Assembly: GCA_946407705.1 (NCBI GenBank)
Contig: CAMJPC010000012.1
Span: 1-64,000, forward strand
Reading direction: 5' to 3'
Origin: an uncultured Clostridia bacterium
GTDB lineage: Bacteria > Bacillota > Clostridia > Saccharofermentanales > Saccharofermentanaceae
Length of the DNA: 64,000 bases
Shown: piece after piece, positions 7,966-17,175 of the stretch
Layout: each line of letters begins with the position of its first letter
Numbering within the stretch: the stretch's first letter is position 1
Notes under the pieces: model-generated
Databases searched by the model: none
Told to the model about the DNA's origin: nothing
The model's input: the letters and a program-made list of their open reading frames with translations, nothing else
Program-made: the position numbers and the translations under genes

Positions 7966-9558
7966 TTGGGTAAGAAAAGACCGGCCGTAAAGAAAAGCGG
8001 CCCGAAAAAAGAAATAATCTTAGCTGTTATAATTCTCATCTTGGCACTTATAACAGGCCTTTTGGGAGTTATTGAATATTACCATTACCGGACGACACTG
8101 AATGACTGCACGTCAGTAGTCATGGGATCCGTGGAACAGGAAGGTACGGGAACCCTTTACGGTATGAGAAACACTGTTGAGGGCAGGTACCTGAGTACCG
8201 GCAAATCTGCAAAGTACTGGATAAAGATCACCGTCCGGACTGACGGGGTATTTACCAGGACACCTCTTTATGCGGGCACCGGCTACGGAAATGAGGGCGA
8301 CCTCCTCGAGATACATTACAACCCCGCAGATCCCGATGAATACTACATTGGTAACAATGTTAAAGATACCCTTCATACGGCTGTTTTCCTGTTTGCGGTC
8401 AGCGGGCTGTTACTTGCGGTGGCCTTATTCCTGATGATCTTTTTCGGGCGCAGAAAAGATGAAGTGAACGTCAAAGATAAAAAGGCCAAAAAGACTTCCA
8501 CCGGAAAAGAGAAACTGACTCCGAGACAAAAGTTTGAGAAACGGTCGGAGGTTTATACTAAAAAATACACCAACGAACGGATCCGCAAACAGATCCTCGA
8601 AGACTGCGTGCTGTACAGGTTCGTGATAGTTTCTTTTCTGGTCTCATGTCTGCTCATATTGCTGAGCTTCGGCAGGACCATCAAGGACATAAACACGGAT
8701 CACAAGGTCCCTTTTAATGATTTCTTCTGGAAGATCAACGATGATTTCTACAGCGTGGAGATCACCGAAAGACCGCAAAAGGTCTACGGTTCTTATTACG
8801 ATCTGACCGTGGGGAGCGAGCATATCCTGGCAACGGGCTTTGATTTCGATAAACTTTTCGAAAAGGGCAGCCCGGTAAAGCTCCGCGGAAAGATAAGAAG
8901 GGTCAAGGACTCCGATGAAAATGCCAGGAAGAGCATTAAGGAATACTACCAAAAGACCGGGTATCTTGAGTCCCTGAAAAAGGAGGAATATTGCTTCTAC
9001 TACATAAACGGCGCAAAGCCCGATCTGTGGAAAGAGCTTAAGAACAATCATCCTCTCGGGCTGGTGTTCGGCCTGACGATCCTTGTGGTCTTGATCATAG
9101 TAAATTACGATGACAACACGATGAATACGGCAAAGCACATAAGGCCTGCATGTAGTGGCAGGAGACGCAGTGCAAAAGAGATAGACGATCTTGCAAATCA
9201 TCCTGATACCGTCTGGCTCGATGACATAAGAGTCTTTGTTACGCCTGAGGCCCTGATCGGACTTAATAAAGGCCTGACCGTGATCGATTACAAAGACATC
9301 GCAGGTATCATGGTCAAGACAAGAAATCACAGCCGGCGCACACACAGAGGACCGCGCGGAAGAGTAGGTGTTGGCATGGCTATATACTACTCCCTTACCG
9401 AACACCACACCGAGTGGCAGACATACCGTTTGATCGTAAAGACAAAGAAGCACAGGAATATGCTCCTTACGGAAACGTCGTATAAATACGGTTACAAGCA
9501 GCTGCTGCCGGTGCTGTCTGCGAAATGCATTGATGTGGATCTTAAACTTCCGCAATGA
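7966..9558 (+). CDS. Large membrane protein with DUF3592-like modules
   Basis: About 530 aa. Hydrophobic segments lie near residues 16-38, 138-160, 218-238 and 370-390. The first extracytoplasmic loop ends in IHYNPADPDEYYIG, as in DUF3592. The last 150 residues are soluble and contain TVWLDDIRVFVTPEALI, perhaps a PH-like domain. An ATG at 7912 would overlap the previous gene by 44 nt without a ribosome site. A TTG at 7966, just after AGAGGCGG, fits better, but the start is not certain. It precedes two-component system 1 and may be part of its regulatory neighbourhood. Confidence 0.7.
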   Translation: MGKKRPAVKKSGPKKEIILAVIILILALITGLLGVIEYYHYRTTLNDCTSVVMGSVEQEGTGTLYGMRNTVEGRYLSTGKSAKYWIKITVRTDGVFTRTPLYAGTGYGNEGDLLEIHYNPADPDEYYIGNNVKDTLHTAVFLFAVSGLLLAVALFLMIFFGRRKDEVNVKDKKAKKTSTGKEKLTPRQKFEKRSEVYTKKYTNERIRKQILEDCVLYRFVIVSFLVSCLLILLSFGRTIKDINTDHKVPFNDFFWKINDDFYSVEITERPQKVYGSYYDLTVGSEHILATGFDFDKLFEKGSPVKLRGKIRRVKDSDENARKSIKEYYQKTGYLESLKKEEYCFYYINGAKPDLWKELKNNHPLGLVFGLTILVVLIIVNYDDNTMNTAKHIRPACSGRRRSAKEIDDLANHPDTVWLDDIRVFVTPEALIGLNKGLTVIDYKDIAGIMVKTRNHSRRTHRGPRGRVGVGMAIYYSLTEHHTEWQTYRLIVKTKKHRNMLLTETSYKYGYKQLLPVLSAKCIDVDLKLPQ

Positions 9559-9560
9559 TT

Positions 9561-9591
9561 TTACAAATCTGATACAAGTCAGTGGTATAGT
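9561..9591 (+). promoter_or_regulatory. Two-component system 1 operator and promoter
   Basis: Direct repeat TTACAA (9561-9566) and ATACAA (9572-9577), 11 bp apart, then exactly 8 nt, then a -10 TATAGT (9586-9591). No good -35 is present. This is the layout expected for activation by a PhoB/OmpR-type regulator, and the regulator gene starts 19 nt downstream. The same arrangement occurs at 11690-11720. Confidence 0.6.
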
Positions 9592-9609
9592 CATTTGCGG
9601 AGGAACCTC

Positions 9610-10269
9610 ATGAACATACTTATCATCGAAGACGACAGGACCATATCCGGACTTATGGGCAGGACCCTTACCGGTGCCGGATACGAATGCGGTTTTGCAT
9701 ATGACGGAGAAGAAGCTGAAGAGCTTTTCGACAGTCATCCGTGGGATCTTGTTCTGCTCGATCTGATGCTCCCGAAAGTATCGGGTTATGACCTCCTCGA
9801 ATACATTGCGCCTTCCAAGACGCCCGTGATCATAGTATCTGCGATGGGACAGGTAAATGACCGCATCAGGGGCCTAAAGATGGGCGCCGACGATTATATC
9901 TGCAAGCCTTTCCAGGTGGCTGAACTACTTGCCAGGATCGAGGCCGTGATAAGAAGGACCGCGCCCTCGGAAGATGTTTTCGAGTACAGGGGCGTGGTGG
10001 TCAACAACTCCTCGCGCACCGTGACAAAAGACGGCGAGGAAGTATCTCTTACCGTGAAGGAATTTGATCTTCTGAGCATGCTCATCAACAACCGCAACGT
10101 GGCACTGAGCCGCAGGCAGCTTTACGAATACGTCTGGAAAGAAGAGTATTACGGCGAGACAAGAACGCTCGACAATCACATAAAGAGGATCCGCCAGAAG
10201 CTGGGCTACGAAGACGTCATCAAGACCGTTTTCGGGATCGGTTACAGGATGGAAGTGCCTGAGGCCTGA
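9610..10269 (+). CDS. OmpR/PhoB-family response regulator (system 1)
   Basis: 219 aa. Receiver domain 1-115 with acidic pocket ED(D)8-9, phosphoacceptor D51 in LLDLMLP, conserved T/S region (IIVSA) and K in CKPF. A winged-helix DNA-binding domain fills about 125-217 (LTVKEFDLLSML, then TLDNHIKRIRQKL). GGAGG precedes the ATG; an in-frame upstream start lacks a ribosome site. It is followed after 5 nt by its histidine kinase. Direct repeats 11 bp apart just upstream suggest it activates its own operon. Confidence 0.95.
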   Translation: MNILIIEDDRTISGLMGRTLTGAGYECGFAYDGEEAEELFDSHPWDLVLLDLMLPKVSGYDLLEYIAPSKTPVIIVSAMGQVNDRIRGLKMGADDYICKPFQVAELLARIEAVIRRTAPSEDVFEYRGVVVNNSSRTVTKDGEEVSLTVKEFDLLSMLINNRNVALSRRQLYEYVWKEEYYGETRTLDNHIKRIRQKLGYEDVIKTVFGIGYRMEVPEA

Positions 10270-10274
10270 TCCCC

Positions 10275-11678
10275 ATGAAGATATTTGCAAGGCTTTACAT
10301 AGGGATCGTTCTGATACTTGTTTTCGTGCTCATCGTATCAGGCCTCATCATAGTAAACACATCGCTCAACAAGAACATCGAGCGCGAGATAAATAACGGC
10401 CTGGAGAGGCACGGCATCGTCCAGTCGCTCCTTGAGTCGAACATCATCATCGCCACCCGCAGCAATCCGTCGGTAGCAGAGGTCATCAGTAAGGCCGCCG
10501 CAAACACAAAGACGGCCGACGGCCTCAAGCTTGTCGTTCTCATGAACGGCGGATCAGTATATGGCGACATCGATTTTTACTCTGACTACAGTGATCTTGG
10601 CGAAGGCTCCGTCAGATACAACATCAAGACCGTCAATGGCAGATCGTATCTTGAATGCGGAAGCGTCTTTACGATGCGCGACGTCAGGTACACATGCATT
10701 ACGTGTTCCGACATAAGCCGCGTGATCAGCGAGAACAATTCCCTGAGGCATTCATACAGACTGATCTATGTCGTCATGCTCGTCGCAGGCGCGTTGTTTG
10801 CGCTCGTGTTCTCTCTATATATCACCAGGCCCGTCAGACGCCTCAGCGACGCGACCAGGGCCATTTCGGAGGGCGATTACTCGCACAGGATAGATACCGT
10901 TACCAATGACGAATTGGGACGGCTTACAAAGGCATATAACTCCATGGCGGGTACGATCGAGGAGAAGATCGGCGATCTCGAAAAGTCAGTCCAGAGCAAA
11001 GAGGATTTCATCGCGGCTTTTGCGCATGAGACAAAGACCCCCATCACGGGCATCATCGGATATGCGGATCTCATCTATCAGGGAAAGCTCTCCGGCTCCG
11101 AGGTGAAGGATGCGGCAGGCGTCATAATGTCGGAGGGTGAAAGGTTAAGACTGCTCTCAAATAAGCTTCTCGAGCTGACGGAACTGAGCCGCGGCGAATC
11201 CGCGCTCATGAAAGAAGAGATAAGCGCATCTGATCTCGAAAAGGACCTCTCAGGCCTTCTTAAGATCGATGCGGACAAGCGTGAATGCGTTATCACTTAT
11301 GACATCGAAGACGGCTATTTCTGGGCGGATTACGATCTCATAAGGTCCGTTCTCATCAACCTGATCGAGAACTCGATGAAGGCCGGTGCAAAGAACATAA
11401 CCCTCAAAGGCGTTCAGGGCGAAAAAGATGCGTTTACCTTTACCGTGACTGATGACGGCATGGGGATCCCTGCAGACAAGGTATCACGCGTCAAAGAAGC
11501 GTTTTACATGGTTGATAAATCGAGGAGCAGGGCAGAGCACGGAGCAGGTCTCGGGCTGTCACTTTGCGACAGGATAGTCTGGCTTCACGGCGGCACCATG
11601 GACATAGAAAGCGAAGAAGGAAAGGGCACAAAGATCACGGTATTTATTCCGGACAGAGCCGAAAAAAACACATTATGA
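10275..11678 (+). CDS. Sensor histidine kinase (system 1)
   Basis: 467 aa. Transmembrane helices at about 8-28 and 160-182 enclose an extracytoplasmic sensor of about 130 residues. HAMP follows (ITRPVRRLSDATRAISEGDY), then the H-box AAFAHETKTPI with the phosphorylated histidine. The ATPase domain has N-box NLIENS, G1 DDGMGIP and G2 GAGLGLSLC. All catalytic boxes are intact. It lies 5 nt after its response regulator. The signal is unknown; the downstream secreted protein is a likely target. Confidence 0.94.
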   Translation: MKIFARLYIGIVLILVFVLIVSGLIIVNTSLNKNIEREINNGLERHGIVQSLLESNIIIATRSNPSVAEVISKAAANTKTADGLKLVVLMNGGSVYGDIDFYSDYSDLGEGSVRYNIKTVNGRSYLECGSVFTMRDVRYTCITCSDISRVISENNSLRHSYRLIYVVMLVAGALFALVFSLYITRPVRRLSDATRAISEGDYSHRIDTVTNDELGRLTKAYNSMAGTIEEKIGDLEKSVQSKEDFIAAFAHETKTPITGIIGYADLIYQGKLSGSEVKDAAGVIMSEGERLRLLSNKLLELTELSRGESALMKEEISASDLEKDLSGLLKIDADKRECVITYDIEDGYFWADYDLIRSVLINLIENSMKAGAKNITLKGVQGEKDAFTFTVTDDGMGIPADKVSRVKEAFYMVDKSRSRAEHGAGLGLSLCDRIVWLHGGTMDIESEEGKGTKITVFIPDRAEKNTL

Positions 11679-11689
11679 GTACTCCCGTG

Positions 11690-11720
11690 TTACAACCCTG
11701 ATACATCTGAAGTTTAAGAT
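11690..11720 (+). promoter_or_regulatory. Second system-1-type operator and promoter
   Basis: TTACAA (11690-11695) and ATACAT (11701-11706) are 11 bp apart; 8 nt later lies TAAGAT as -10 (11715-11720). Besides the hexamers, the CTG between them matches the site at 9561. It would drive the secreted protein at 11781, making that gene a probable target of system 1. Confidence 0.6.
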
Positions 11721-11780
11721 GGCATCATGACAATTGAAACGTTTCCAAGTGTCAAATACTAAGATCAATGAGGTAATTAA

Positions 11781-12452
11781 ATGAAGAAGAATTTAAAGAT
11801 CGGAATGGGACTTGCAATGGTATCCGTTGTATCCATGGCGGCAGTGATCCCTGTTTTCGCAGACGTTAAGCCTTCATATATCGAGAAGACCGGAACGGTA
11901 ATCGCGATCAATGCCGAAAACACTGTCAGCGATACCGCTGCAGATGAGACCGTTAAGGAAGAGAACGGAAACCAGACGGTATCCGGAACCGATCATTCCA
12001 AGAGCCCCAATCTCTGCAAGCTTTATTTTGATGATAAGACCATGGCGGAAAAAGAGCCTGAGGTTAAGCCTTCAGATTATAAGGATGAAGCTATCAGAAA
12101 GCTTGCTGAAGAATACGTTAAAAAGGGATATTTCCTCTCTGACTGCAAATTCGCAGCAACACATTACAGTTCAGGATTCGGTTTTATGGATGAATATGTT
12201 TTCTGCAACGGCTTTTCTGCGGTAGAAGACAACAAGGGCAATAACAAGGAATATATACAGGTTGTAAAGGCAACACCCGAGGAATTTGAAGAATACATAG
12301 GCGTACTTGACGGCTCCGTTAAGAAAAATAACGGCCGAGCGATCTACAGCATAAAGAGTGATTTCAAGACTGAAGAGTTCTGCTATGACGAGAAGACTCA
12401 GATCATGATAATTACCATCAAGTTAAATCCGGGTATCAAAGCTGTGGGCTGA
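11781..12452 (+). CDS. Secreted protein of unknown function, probable target of system 1
   Basis: 223 aa. A Sec signal peptide ends near residue 27 (VIPVFADVKP); there is no lipobox cysteine, so it should be released or wall-associated. A Thr/Glu-rich linker follows, then a domain beginning near 100 (KDEAIRKLAEEYVKKGY) with CKFAATHYSSGFGFMDEYVF. No family is recognised. It sits directly downstream of the system 1 kinase with its own promoter carrying the same direct repeats as the regulator gene. It ends in a strong terminator. Confidence 0.78.
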   Translation: MKKNLKIGMGLAMVSVVSMAAVIPVFADVKPSYIEKTGTVIAINAENTVSDTAADETVKEENGNQTVSGTDHSKSPNLCKLYFDDKTMAEKEPEVKPSDYKDEAIRKLAEEYVKKGYFLSDCKFAATHYSSGFGFMDEYVFCNGFSAVEDNKGNNKEYIQVVKATPEEFEEYIGVLDGSVKKNNGRAIYSIKSDFKTEEFCYDEKTQIMIITIKLNPGIKAVG

Positions 12453-12477
12453 CAGATCACTGACTTATAACATAACG

Positions 12478-12506
12478 GAGGCTGCTGAGGCGGCCTCTTT
12501 TATTTG
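12478..12506 (+). terminator. Intrinsic terminator
   Basis: GAGGCTGC/GCGGCCTC stem (12478-12485 and 12490-12497) with a TGAG loop, then TTTTATTTG. Confidence 0.85.
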
Positions 12507-12558
12507 CAGGCCATTGTGATAAAATCTTCGGGAATTAATACGAGGGGTGTGAAGTATT

Positions 12559-13383
12559 ATGATCAAGAGTTTGAAAAAGATCGTTGACGGCAAAGTATTC
12601 CAGGGCATTATCCTTTTCGTTATCATCTTCAACTGCGTGATAATGGGATTAGAGACCATCAGGGATCTGTCTCCGAATGCACTTACTGTTTTCGCGGTAA
12701 TTAACAACGTATGTCTCTGGATATTCATCCTGGAGATAATCGTTAAGCTCTTAGCTTACGGATTGGATTATTTCAAGGATCCGTGGAACTGGTTCGACAT
12801 GTTCATCGTCGGCATCTCAATGGTATCGGGACTGCCTTTCATGGCGGCTTTCCGCGCGGTGAGAGTACTGAGGGTTCTTAAGTCTCTGAAGGCTCTTCGC
12901 GGCACGAAGCTCATCGGAGCGGTCCGTCATCTGCAGATCATCATCGCGGCGATCTTCAAATCGATCCCGAGCATCATGTGGACGGGAATCCTTCTCATCC
13001 TCATCTACTACATCTTCGCTCTGATCGGCGTAAATCTTTTCGGTGAGACATTCCCCGACTGGTTTGGCAACATCGGAAAGTCAATGTACACTCTGTTCCA
13101 GGTAATGACGCTCGAGAGCTGGTCCATGGGCATCAGCAGACCGGTCATGGAAGTGTTCCCTTATGCGTGGGCGTACTTTGTACCGTTCGTGCTCATCTCT
13201 TCTTTCATCGTCATGAACGTTGTCGTAGGCATCGTCGTTAACGCCATCAGTGAAGTTACCGCAGAGAACACCAAGGAAGAGGCTGAGGACAAGGTCTCAG
13301 AGACCGAACTCATCGGCGAGATCCATTCGCTCAAAGAGCAGCTGGACCGCCTCGAAAAGCAGCTCGCTAAGGCTGCGAAATAA
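12559..13383 (+). CDS. Voltage-gated sodium channel, NaChBac-like (BacNav)
   Basis: 274 aa, the usual size for single-domain bacterial channels. Six segments are visible. S4 carries regularly spaced positive charges (FRAVRVLRVLKSLKALRG, about residues 97-115). The pore loop holds TLESWSMG, matching the NaChBac selectivity filter TLESW and pointing to sodium selectivity. After S6 comes a C-terminal coiled coil (EIHSLKEQLDRLEKQLAKA) that tetramerises the channel in this family. RBS GAGGGGTG precedes the ATG. Physiological roles in motility or pH homeostasis are known for relatives but not shown here. Confidence 0.93.
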   Translation: MIKSLKKIVDGKVFQGIILFVIIFNCVIMGLETIRDLSPNALTVFAVINNVCLWIFILEIIVKLLAYGLDYFKDPWNWFDMFIVGISMVSGLPFMAAFRAVRVLRVLKSLKALRGTKLIGAVRHLQIIIAAIFKSIPSIMWTGILLILIYYIFALIGVNLFGETFPDWFGNIGKSMYTLFQVMTLESWSMGISRPVMEVFPYAWAYFVPFVLISSFIVMNVVVGIVVNAISEVTAENTKEEAEDKVSETELIGEIHSLKEQLDRLEKQLAKAAK

Positions 13384-13407
13384 CTTTCAAAAAAGCATTT
13401 GGATGAT

Positions 13408-13442
13408 AAAGCCGGCCACGGTGAAGTGACCGGCTTTATTGT
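13408..13442. terminator. Bidirectional terminator between convergent genes
   Basis: 8-bp stem AAAGCCGG/CCGGCTTT (13408-13415 and 13430-13437). A-rich and T-rich flanks on both sides let it serve the sodium channel gene and the convergent M1 peptidase gene. Confidence 0.7.
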
Positions 13443-13459
13443 TTGGTTTTGATTACTGT

Positions 13460-14965
13460 TTACGCAGGGATGTTTTCCTTGCTGAAATACGTGTTCAAAA
13501 GACCGTTTACTTTTTCTTTTCCCGCCTTTTTTACGACCAGTTCAAGGAACTGCTTAGTGGTAACTTCCTTGTTCTGATTGGACGAATACCACTCCTGAAC
13601 GAGCGCTTTGAAATCATCTTCGCCCATGGTTTTTCTAAGCTCGTAAAGGAAGCTTGCGCCGCCCGAATAGACCGTGCACGTGTAGCGGAATTCAGCGGGA
13701 AATTCCATTGTTCCGGCTTTTTCATATTCGCTGTAGGGAAGGTCGACCTTGAGGCTTCCGCTCTGCTTCCAGGTGTTCTTCCACATGCTTCCCGTGGACG
13801 CAGGATCGTGACTTGCATCGCCTGCTTTCTCATAGTAGATCATGGACGCCAGTGTTGCGAATGCCTCGTCGAGCCAGGCCTCATTGTACTGGTCGTTTCC
13901 GACTGCGGAATAAAACCATTCGTGGCCGATCTCGTGAACGATGGTCTCGATCATGTGATGCTCTCTTTGTTCCTCGGTCATGTCTTCGGATTGGATCGCA
14001 TAATCATCGTTGATCCTTACGAAAGCGGGTGATTCCATGCCGCCGAAGGCGTAGCTGCACAGTACGACATCGAGATCTTCATATGCGTATTTTCCGAAAT
14101 AGTCGTTATATATCTTGATCGAATTGACGGATGCCGGGAGCATGGTTTCCTTGGCGGCCTTTTTCACCTCTTCGTTGTTCCCGTAGTACCAGACCTTTAC
14201 TGATACGCCTTCAACGTTTTCTTCGAAAACCCCAAGGTTCTTGCCGGTCATGACAGAGAAGTCTCTGACGTTTGTTGCCTTGAAATCGTAGGATCCGTCG
14301 TCATTATGCTTATCTGTTCCTGTCGCGCATGCCTCAAATCCTTCAGGGACTTCCATGTGGACATCGTAATCCGAGCATTTTGTGTAGAAACACTCGCCAT
14401 ACGGGAAGTAGTCTCCCTTGGCCCATCCGCCGTTCTCATAGACGGGGAGCGTGGGGAGGAAGGGTCCCAAGGCTATTACGATGTCTTCGGGCTTTTCGCT
14501 GTTTTTGTCGACAAACGAATAAGACTGTCTGCATGAGCCCTTGGGGATCTTCAGGCTGAACTTGACGGTGACCTTGCCGGTCTTACCGGGTTTTACTGCG
14601 TTTGCGAGGGTTGCCGTGACGATCGACGGGTCTTGTTCCTCGTGGAACATTACGTCCTTGCCGTCCTGGGTGATGCCGGTTATCGCAGTGTGGTAGCCCC
14701 CGTCTTCATTTGCTTTCTCTTCCGCAAGGTTTGAAGGGTTGTAGTCGCGAAGGACAATGCTGTCCCAGGTATCCTTGCTGTAGTTCTTGAAAGTGATCTC
14801 TTCCTCGCCTTCGACAGTCAGAAGGTCGCCGGCTTTTTCGACCGTGCCGACCTTGATGTTCGCCTTGTACTGAGTCCTTTCCGCCCGGTCGTCTTTCTTG
14901 CCCTGCGAGCAGCCCGTCAGGACCAGCGCCAGCGCCATCACGGCAGAAATTATCTGCTTTTTCAT
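13460..14965 (-). CDS. M1-family metallopeptidase lipoprotein
   Basis: 501 aa. Signal peptide with lipobox LTGC (about 17-20). The catalytic domain shows AFGGMESP, the aminopeptidase substrate-binding motif (GxMEN-like), and HEIGHEW with the third zinc ligand in NEAWLDEAFAT, that is, HExxH-x18-E. An upstream beta domain (about 40-200) corresponds to the N-terminal saddle of M1 enzymes. At about 500 residues it lacks the long C-terminal domain of classical aminopeptidase N. It should be a surface-exposed zinc peptidase acting on peptides outside the membrane. RBS GGGGGA precedes the ATG. Confidence 0.9.
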   Translation of the reverse strand: MKKQIISAVMALALVLTGCSQGKKDDRAERTQYKANIKVGTVEKAGDLLTVEGEEEITFKNYSKDTWDSIVLRDYNPSNLAEEKANEDGGYHTAITGITQDGKDVMFHEEQDPSIVTATLANAVKPGKTGKVTVKFSLKIPKGSCRQSYSFVDKNSEKPEDIVIALGPFLPTLPVYENGGWAKGDYFPYGECFYTKCSDYDVHMEVPEGFEACATGTDKHNDDGSYDFKATNVRDFSVMTGKNLGVFEENVEGVSVKVWYYGNNEEVKKAAKETMLPASVNSIKIYNDYFGKYAYEDLDVVLCSYAFGGMESPAFVRINDDYAIQSEDMTEEQREHHMIETIVHEIGHEWFYSAVGNDQYNEAWLDEAFATLASMIYYEKAGDASHDPASTGSMWKNTWKQSGSLKVDLPYSEYEKAGTMEFPAEFRYTCTVYSGGASFLYELRKTMGEDDFKALVQEWYSSNQNKEVTTKQFLELVVKKAGKEKVNGLLNTYFSKENIPA

Positions 14966-15218
14966 TGTCAGATCCCCCTTAAATAAAACAAAATATAATA
15001 AAGATATTTTATATTTTTAACAAACTGCCGTGAAAGAATCCTTTACGGCAAATTTGTAAGTTTTTATCCTGCCTGCCTGATCTCCCGGCGGTATATCCTT
15101 CTGTCTGTTTCTTGTGAACGCAGAGTTTCTCCGGGTTAAACCCACTGTTAAAAAGGTGATATAATGTTGAGGGTAGATTTTTGGGAATTTGCTATGCATG
15201 TTTTAAGGGATATCGAAT

Positions 15219-16304
15219 ATGGCTACTTTGTCTGAAAAGTCCACGGTCATAGGCGCGGTCGGTGTTACCAGCACGGAAGTAAAGTGTCCGGGATGCGGTG
15301 CGTCGATCGGCATTAAATACGATCCTGAGACTTTGAATCTTACCTGTCCTTTCTGCGGTCTGGTCTCACAGCTTCCGCAGCCCGGAACGGTTCCTGCCAT
15401 GCAGGAGCTCGATTTCAACACGGCTTTGCAGCGCGCCAGCGTAAACTGGGGCAACATCAAGAAATTGATCACGTGCTCCAACTGCGGCGGTCAGACGATC
15501 TACGATGCCGAGCAGGTTACCGGCGCGTGTCCGTTCTGCGGTTCCACGAGCGTCACCTCTGCCGCGGAAAACGCCCAGATAATGGCCCCGCAGGCCGTTA
15601 TCCCGTTCGCGGTCAGCAAAGATATGACACAGCTTTGTTTCGACAATTTTCTCAACAGTAAGCTTGTAGCCTCCAGAAAAGTCTATGGCAGCAAGCTCGA
15701 GAACATCATTGGCATCTATCTTCCGTTTTGGACTTATGACACCCTGACGGTCTCGGCATACTATGCGCATTCCATGGAGACCAGGTATTCGCCCAGACAG
15801 GATTTCAGAGGCATCATGACCCAGTTTTTCGATGACCTCGTAATATATGGTTCTGACAAGGTCCGTCATCAGCATATCAAGAGGGTCCAGGAATTTGATT
15901 TTGAAAGAATGGTTCCTTATTCACCGAAGTACCTCGCGGGCATTCCTGCTGAGCGTTATACGGTCGGTCTTAATGACGGCTGGGCACGCGCAAAGGAACA
16001 GATCAGGGAAAAGATCAGGAGGACTCTCCTCAGAAAGTTCTTTATGAAAGCTTCTCTTGACGCGATCAATACCAACTACTATAACGTCAAGTTCAGATAT
16101 GTTCTGGCTCCGATATACATGGCCACATATAAATGCGGCAATACAATATATCCCGTAGCCATCAACGGACAGACGGGCAAGACTTACTGTGAAGTGCCGA
16201 CTTTCCTGCCCAAGCTGATCTTTATACCGCTTGCGATAGTAGTATTGGTGCTGATCCTGTTCTTCTTCGTAATCATTGCTCCCGAATTAAGTCACGTTAT
16301 ATGA
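15219..16304 (+). CDS. Double zinc-ribbon membrane-anchored protein (paralogue 1)
   Basis: 361 aa. Two zinc ribbons lie in tandem: CPGCGASI/CPFCGL (about 23-48) and CSNCGGQ/CPFCGS (about 87-110). A long conserved domain follows, with PQAVIPFAV, IIGIYLPFWTYD and INGQTGKTY, and one transmembrane helix at the C-terminus. The same order occurs in the proteins at 20582-21946 and 58391-59839. Such proteins are often annotated as TFIIB-type zinc-ribbon proteins, but there is no sign of a transcription role. The function is unknown; the domains face the cytoplasm unless the protein is exported without a signal. It is followed after 12 nt by another zinc-ribbon gene. Confidence 0.8.
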   Translation: MATLSEKSTVIGAVGVTSTEVKCPGCGASIGIKYDPETLNLTCPFCGLVSQLPQPGTVPAMQELDFNTALQRASVNWGNIKKLITCSNCGGQTIYDAEQVTGACPFCGSTSVTSAAENAQIMAPQAVIPFAVSKDMTQLCFDNFLNSKLVASRKVYGSKLENIIGIYLPFWTYDTLTVSAYYAHSMETRYSPRQDFRGIMTQFFDDLVIYGSDKVRHQHIKRVQEFDFERMVPYSPKYLAGIPAERYTVGLNDGWARAKEQIREKIRRTLLRKFFMKASLDAINTNYYNVKFRYVLAPIYMATYKCGNTIYPVAINGQTGKTYCEVPTFLPKLIFIPLAIVVLVLILFFFVIIAPELSHVI

Positions 16305-16316
16305 TGGATAAAAACT

Positions 16317-17141
16317 ATGGCTAATTGTCTAAAATGCGGATATGAATTAAAACCCGGAGATAAGTTCTGCGATAATTGCGGAACGACTGTTATTCTGCCC
16401 ATTAAGCGTCAAAGGCTTAGTTTTCTCCCTTGGGTAGTGGGCATGCTTACTGCAGCTCTTTGCATGATCTTTCTTATTCCGATAGGCATTGAGCTTTACA
16501 GAAAGAGTACGGGATATGAAAAGGAAGAGGTAAGAAAGCAGGTCATGAGTGACTGCGAAGTAACCGTTTCCGATGCGAAAAGAGAGATCTTCAGCAGCGA
16601 GTTATATGGAGAGCACACCGTATTCCGTTATCCCAGGGTTGAAATAGAAGGCAGGATAACGAATGAAGCGAATGCAAAGATAAGGGATCGTATTGAGAAG
16701 TACTACGATGACGAAAATAAGGGGAACTACGCTGCTGATTACACATATTACGTTAACGGGAACATGGTCTCCATTCTCGCGGAGGTTTACAGTTTAACAG
16801 TATATAGAGCCCACTATCATTTTGTATTTAACATCTCCATCGAGACAGGAAATCTTATCGACAGATATAATTTTCGCAAGCAGTCCGGTGTTTCTACCAG
16901 AATGTTCTCCGATGCAGTAAAAGAGACATATGAAGAATATTTTGAAACAGCGGACTTAACTGAACAGGACAGAGAATGGATGCTCAGGCACGTGTCATTT
17001 GATTCTCTGGATGCTTACTTCGGAGAGAACGGTCACCTGTGCATCGGTATTGAAATTGAAAAAGAAAAAGGCTCAAATGAATACGTCAGATTTGACGTAG
17101 AGACAAAAAAGCAGATACCCAGCCCGATAACCTTCAATTGA
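16317..17141 (+). CDS. Zinc-ribbon, single-helix protein with DUF3298-like extracytoplasmic domain
   Basis: 274 aa. N-terminal zinc ribbon CLKCGYELKPGDKFCDNCG (cytoplasmic), one transmembrane helix at about 36-60, then a 200-residue outer domain with RYPRVEIEGRITNEANAKI and VFNISIETGNLIDRYNF. This pattern resembles DUF4163/DUF3298 modules found in RsiV-like membrane sensors and in the lipoproteins at 18524 and 27851-31060 of this window. A zinc ribbon joined to an outer sensor domain suggests a signalling role, but this is inference. It probably forms an operon with the preceding gene (12 nt gap). Confidence 0.76.
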   Translation: MANCLKCGYELKPGDKFCDNCGTTVILPIKRQRLSFLPWVVGMLTAALCMIFLIPIGIELYRKSTGYEKEEVRKQVMSDCEVTVSDAKREIFSSELYGEHTVFRYPRVEIEGRITNEANAKIRDRIEKYYDDENKGNYAADYTYYVNGNMVSILAEVYSLTVYRAHYHFVFNISIETGNLIDRYNFRKQSGVSTRMFSDAVKETYEEYFETADLTEQDREWMLRHVSFDSLDAYFGENGHLCIGIEIEKEKGSNEYVRFDVETKKQIPSPITFN

Positions 17142-17175
17142 TGAAGACATCGGGGCGCTTCAGATCCCGCGTTTT

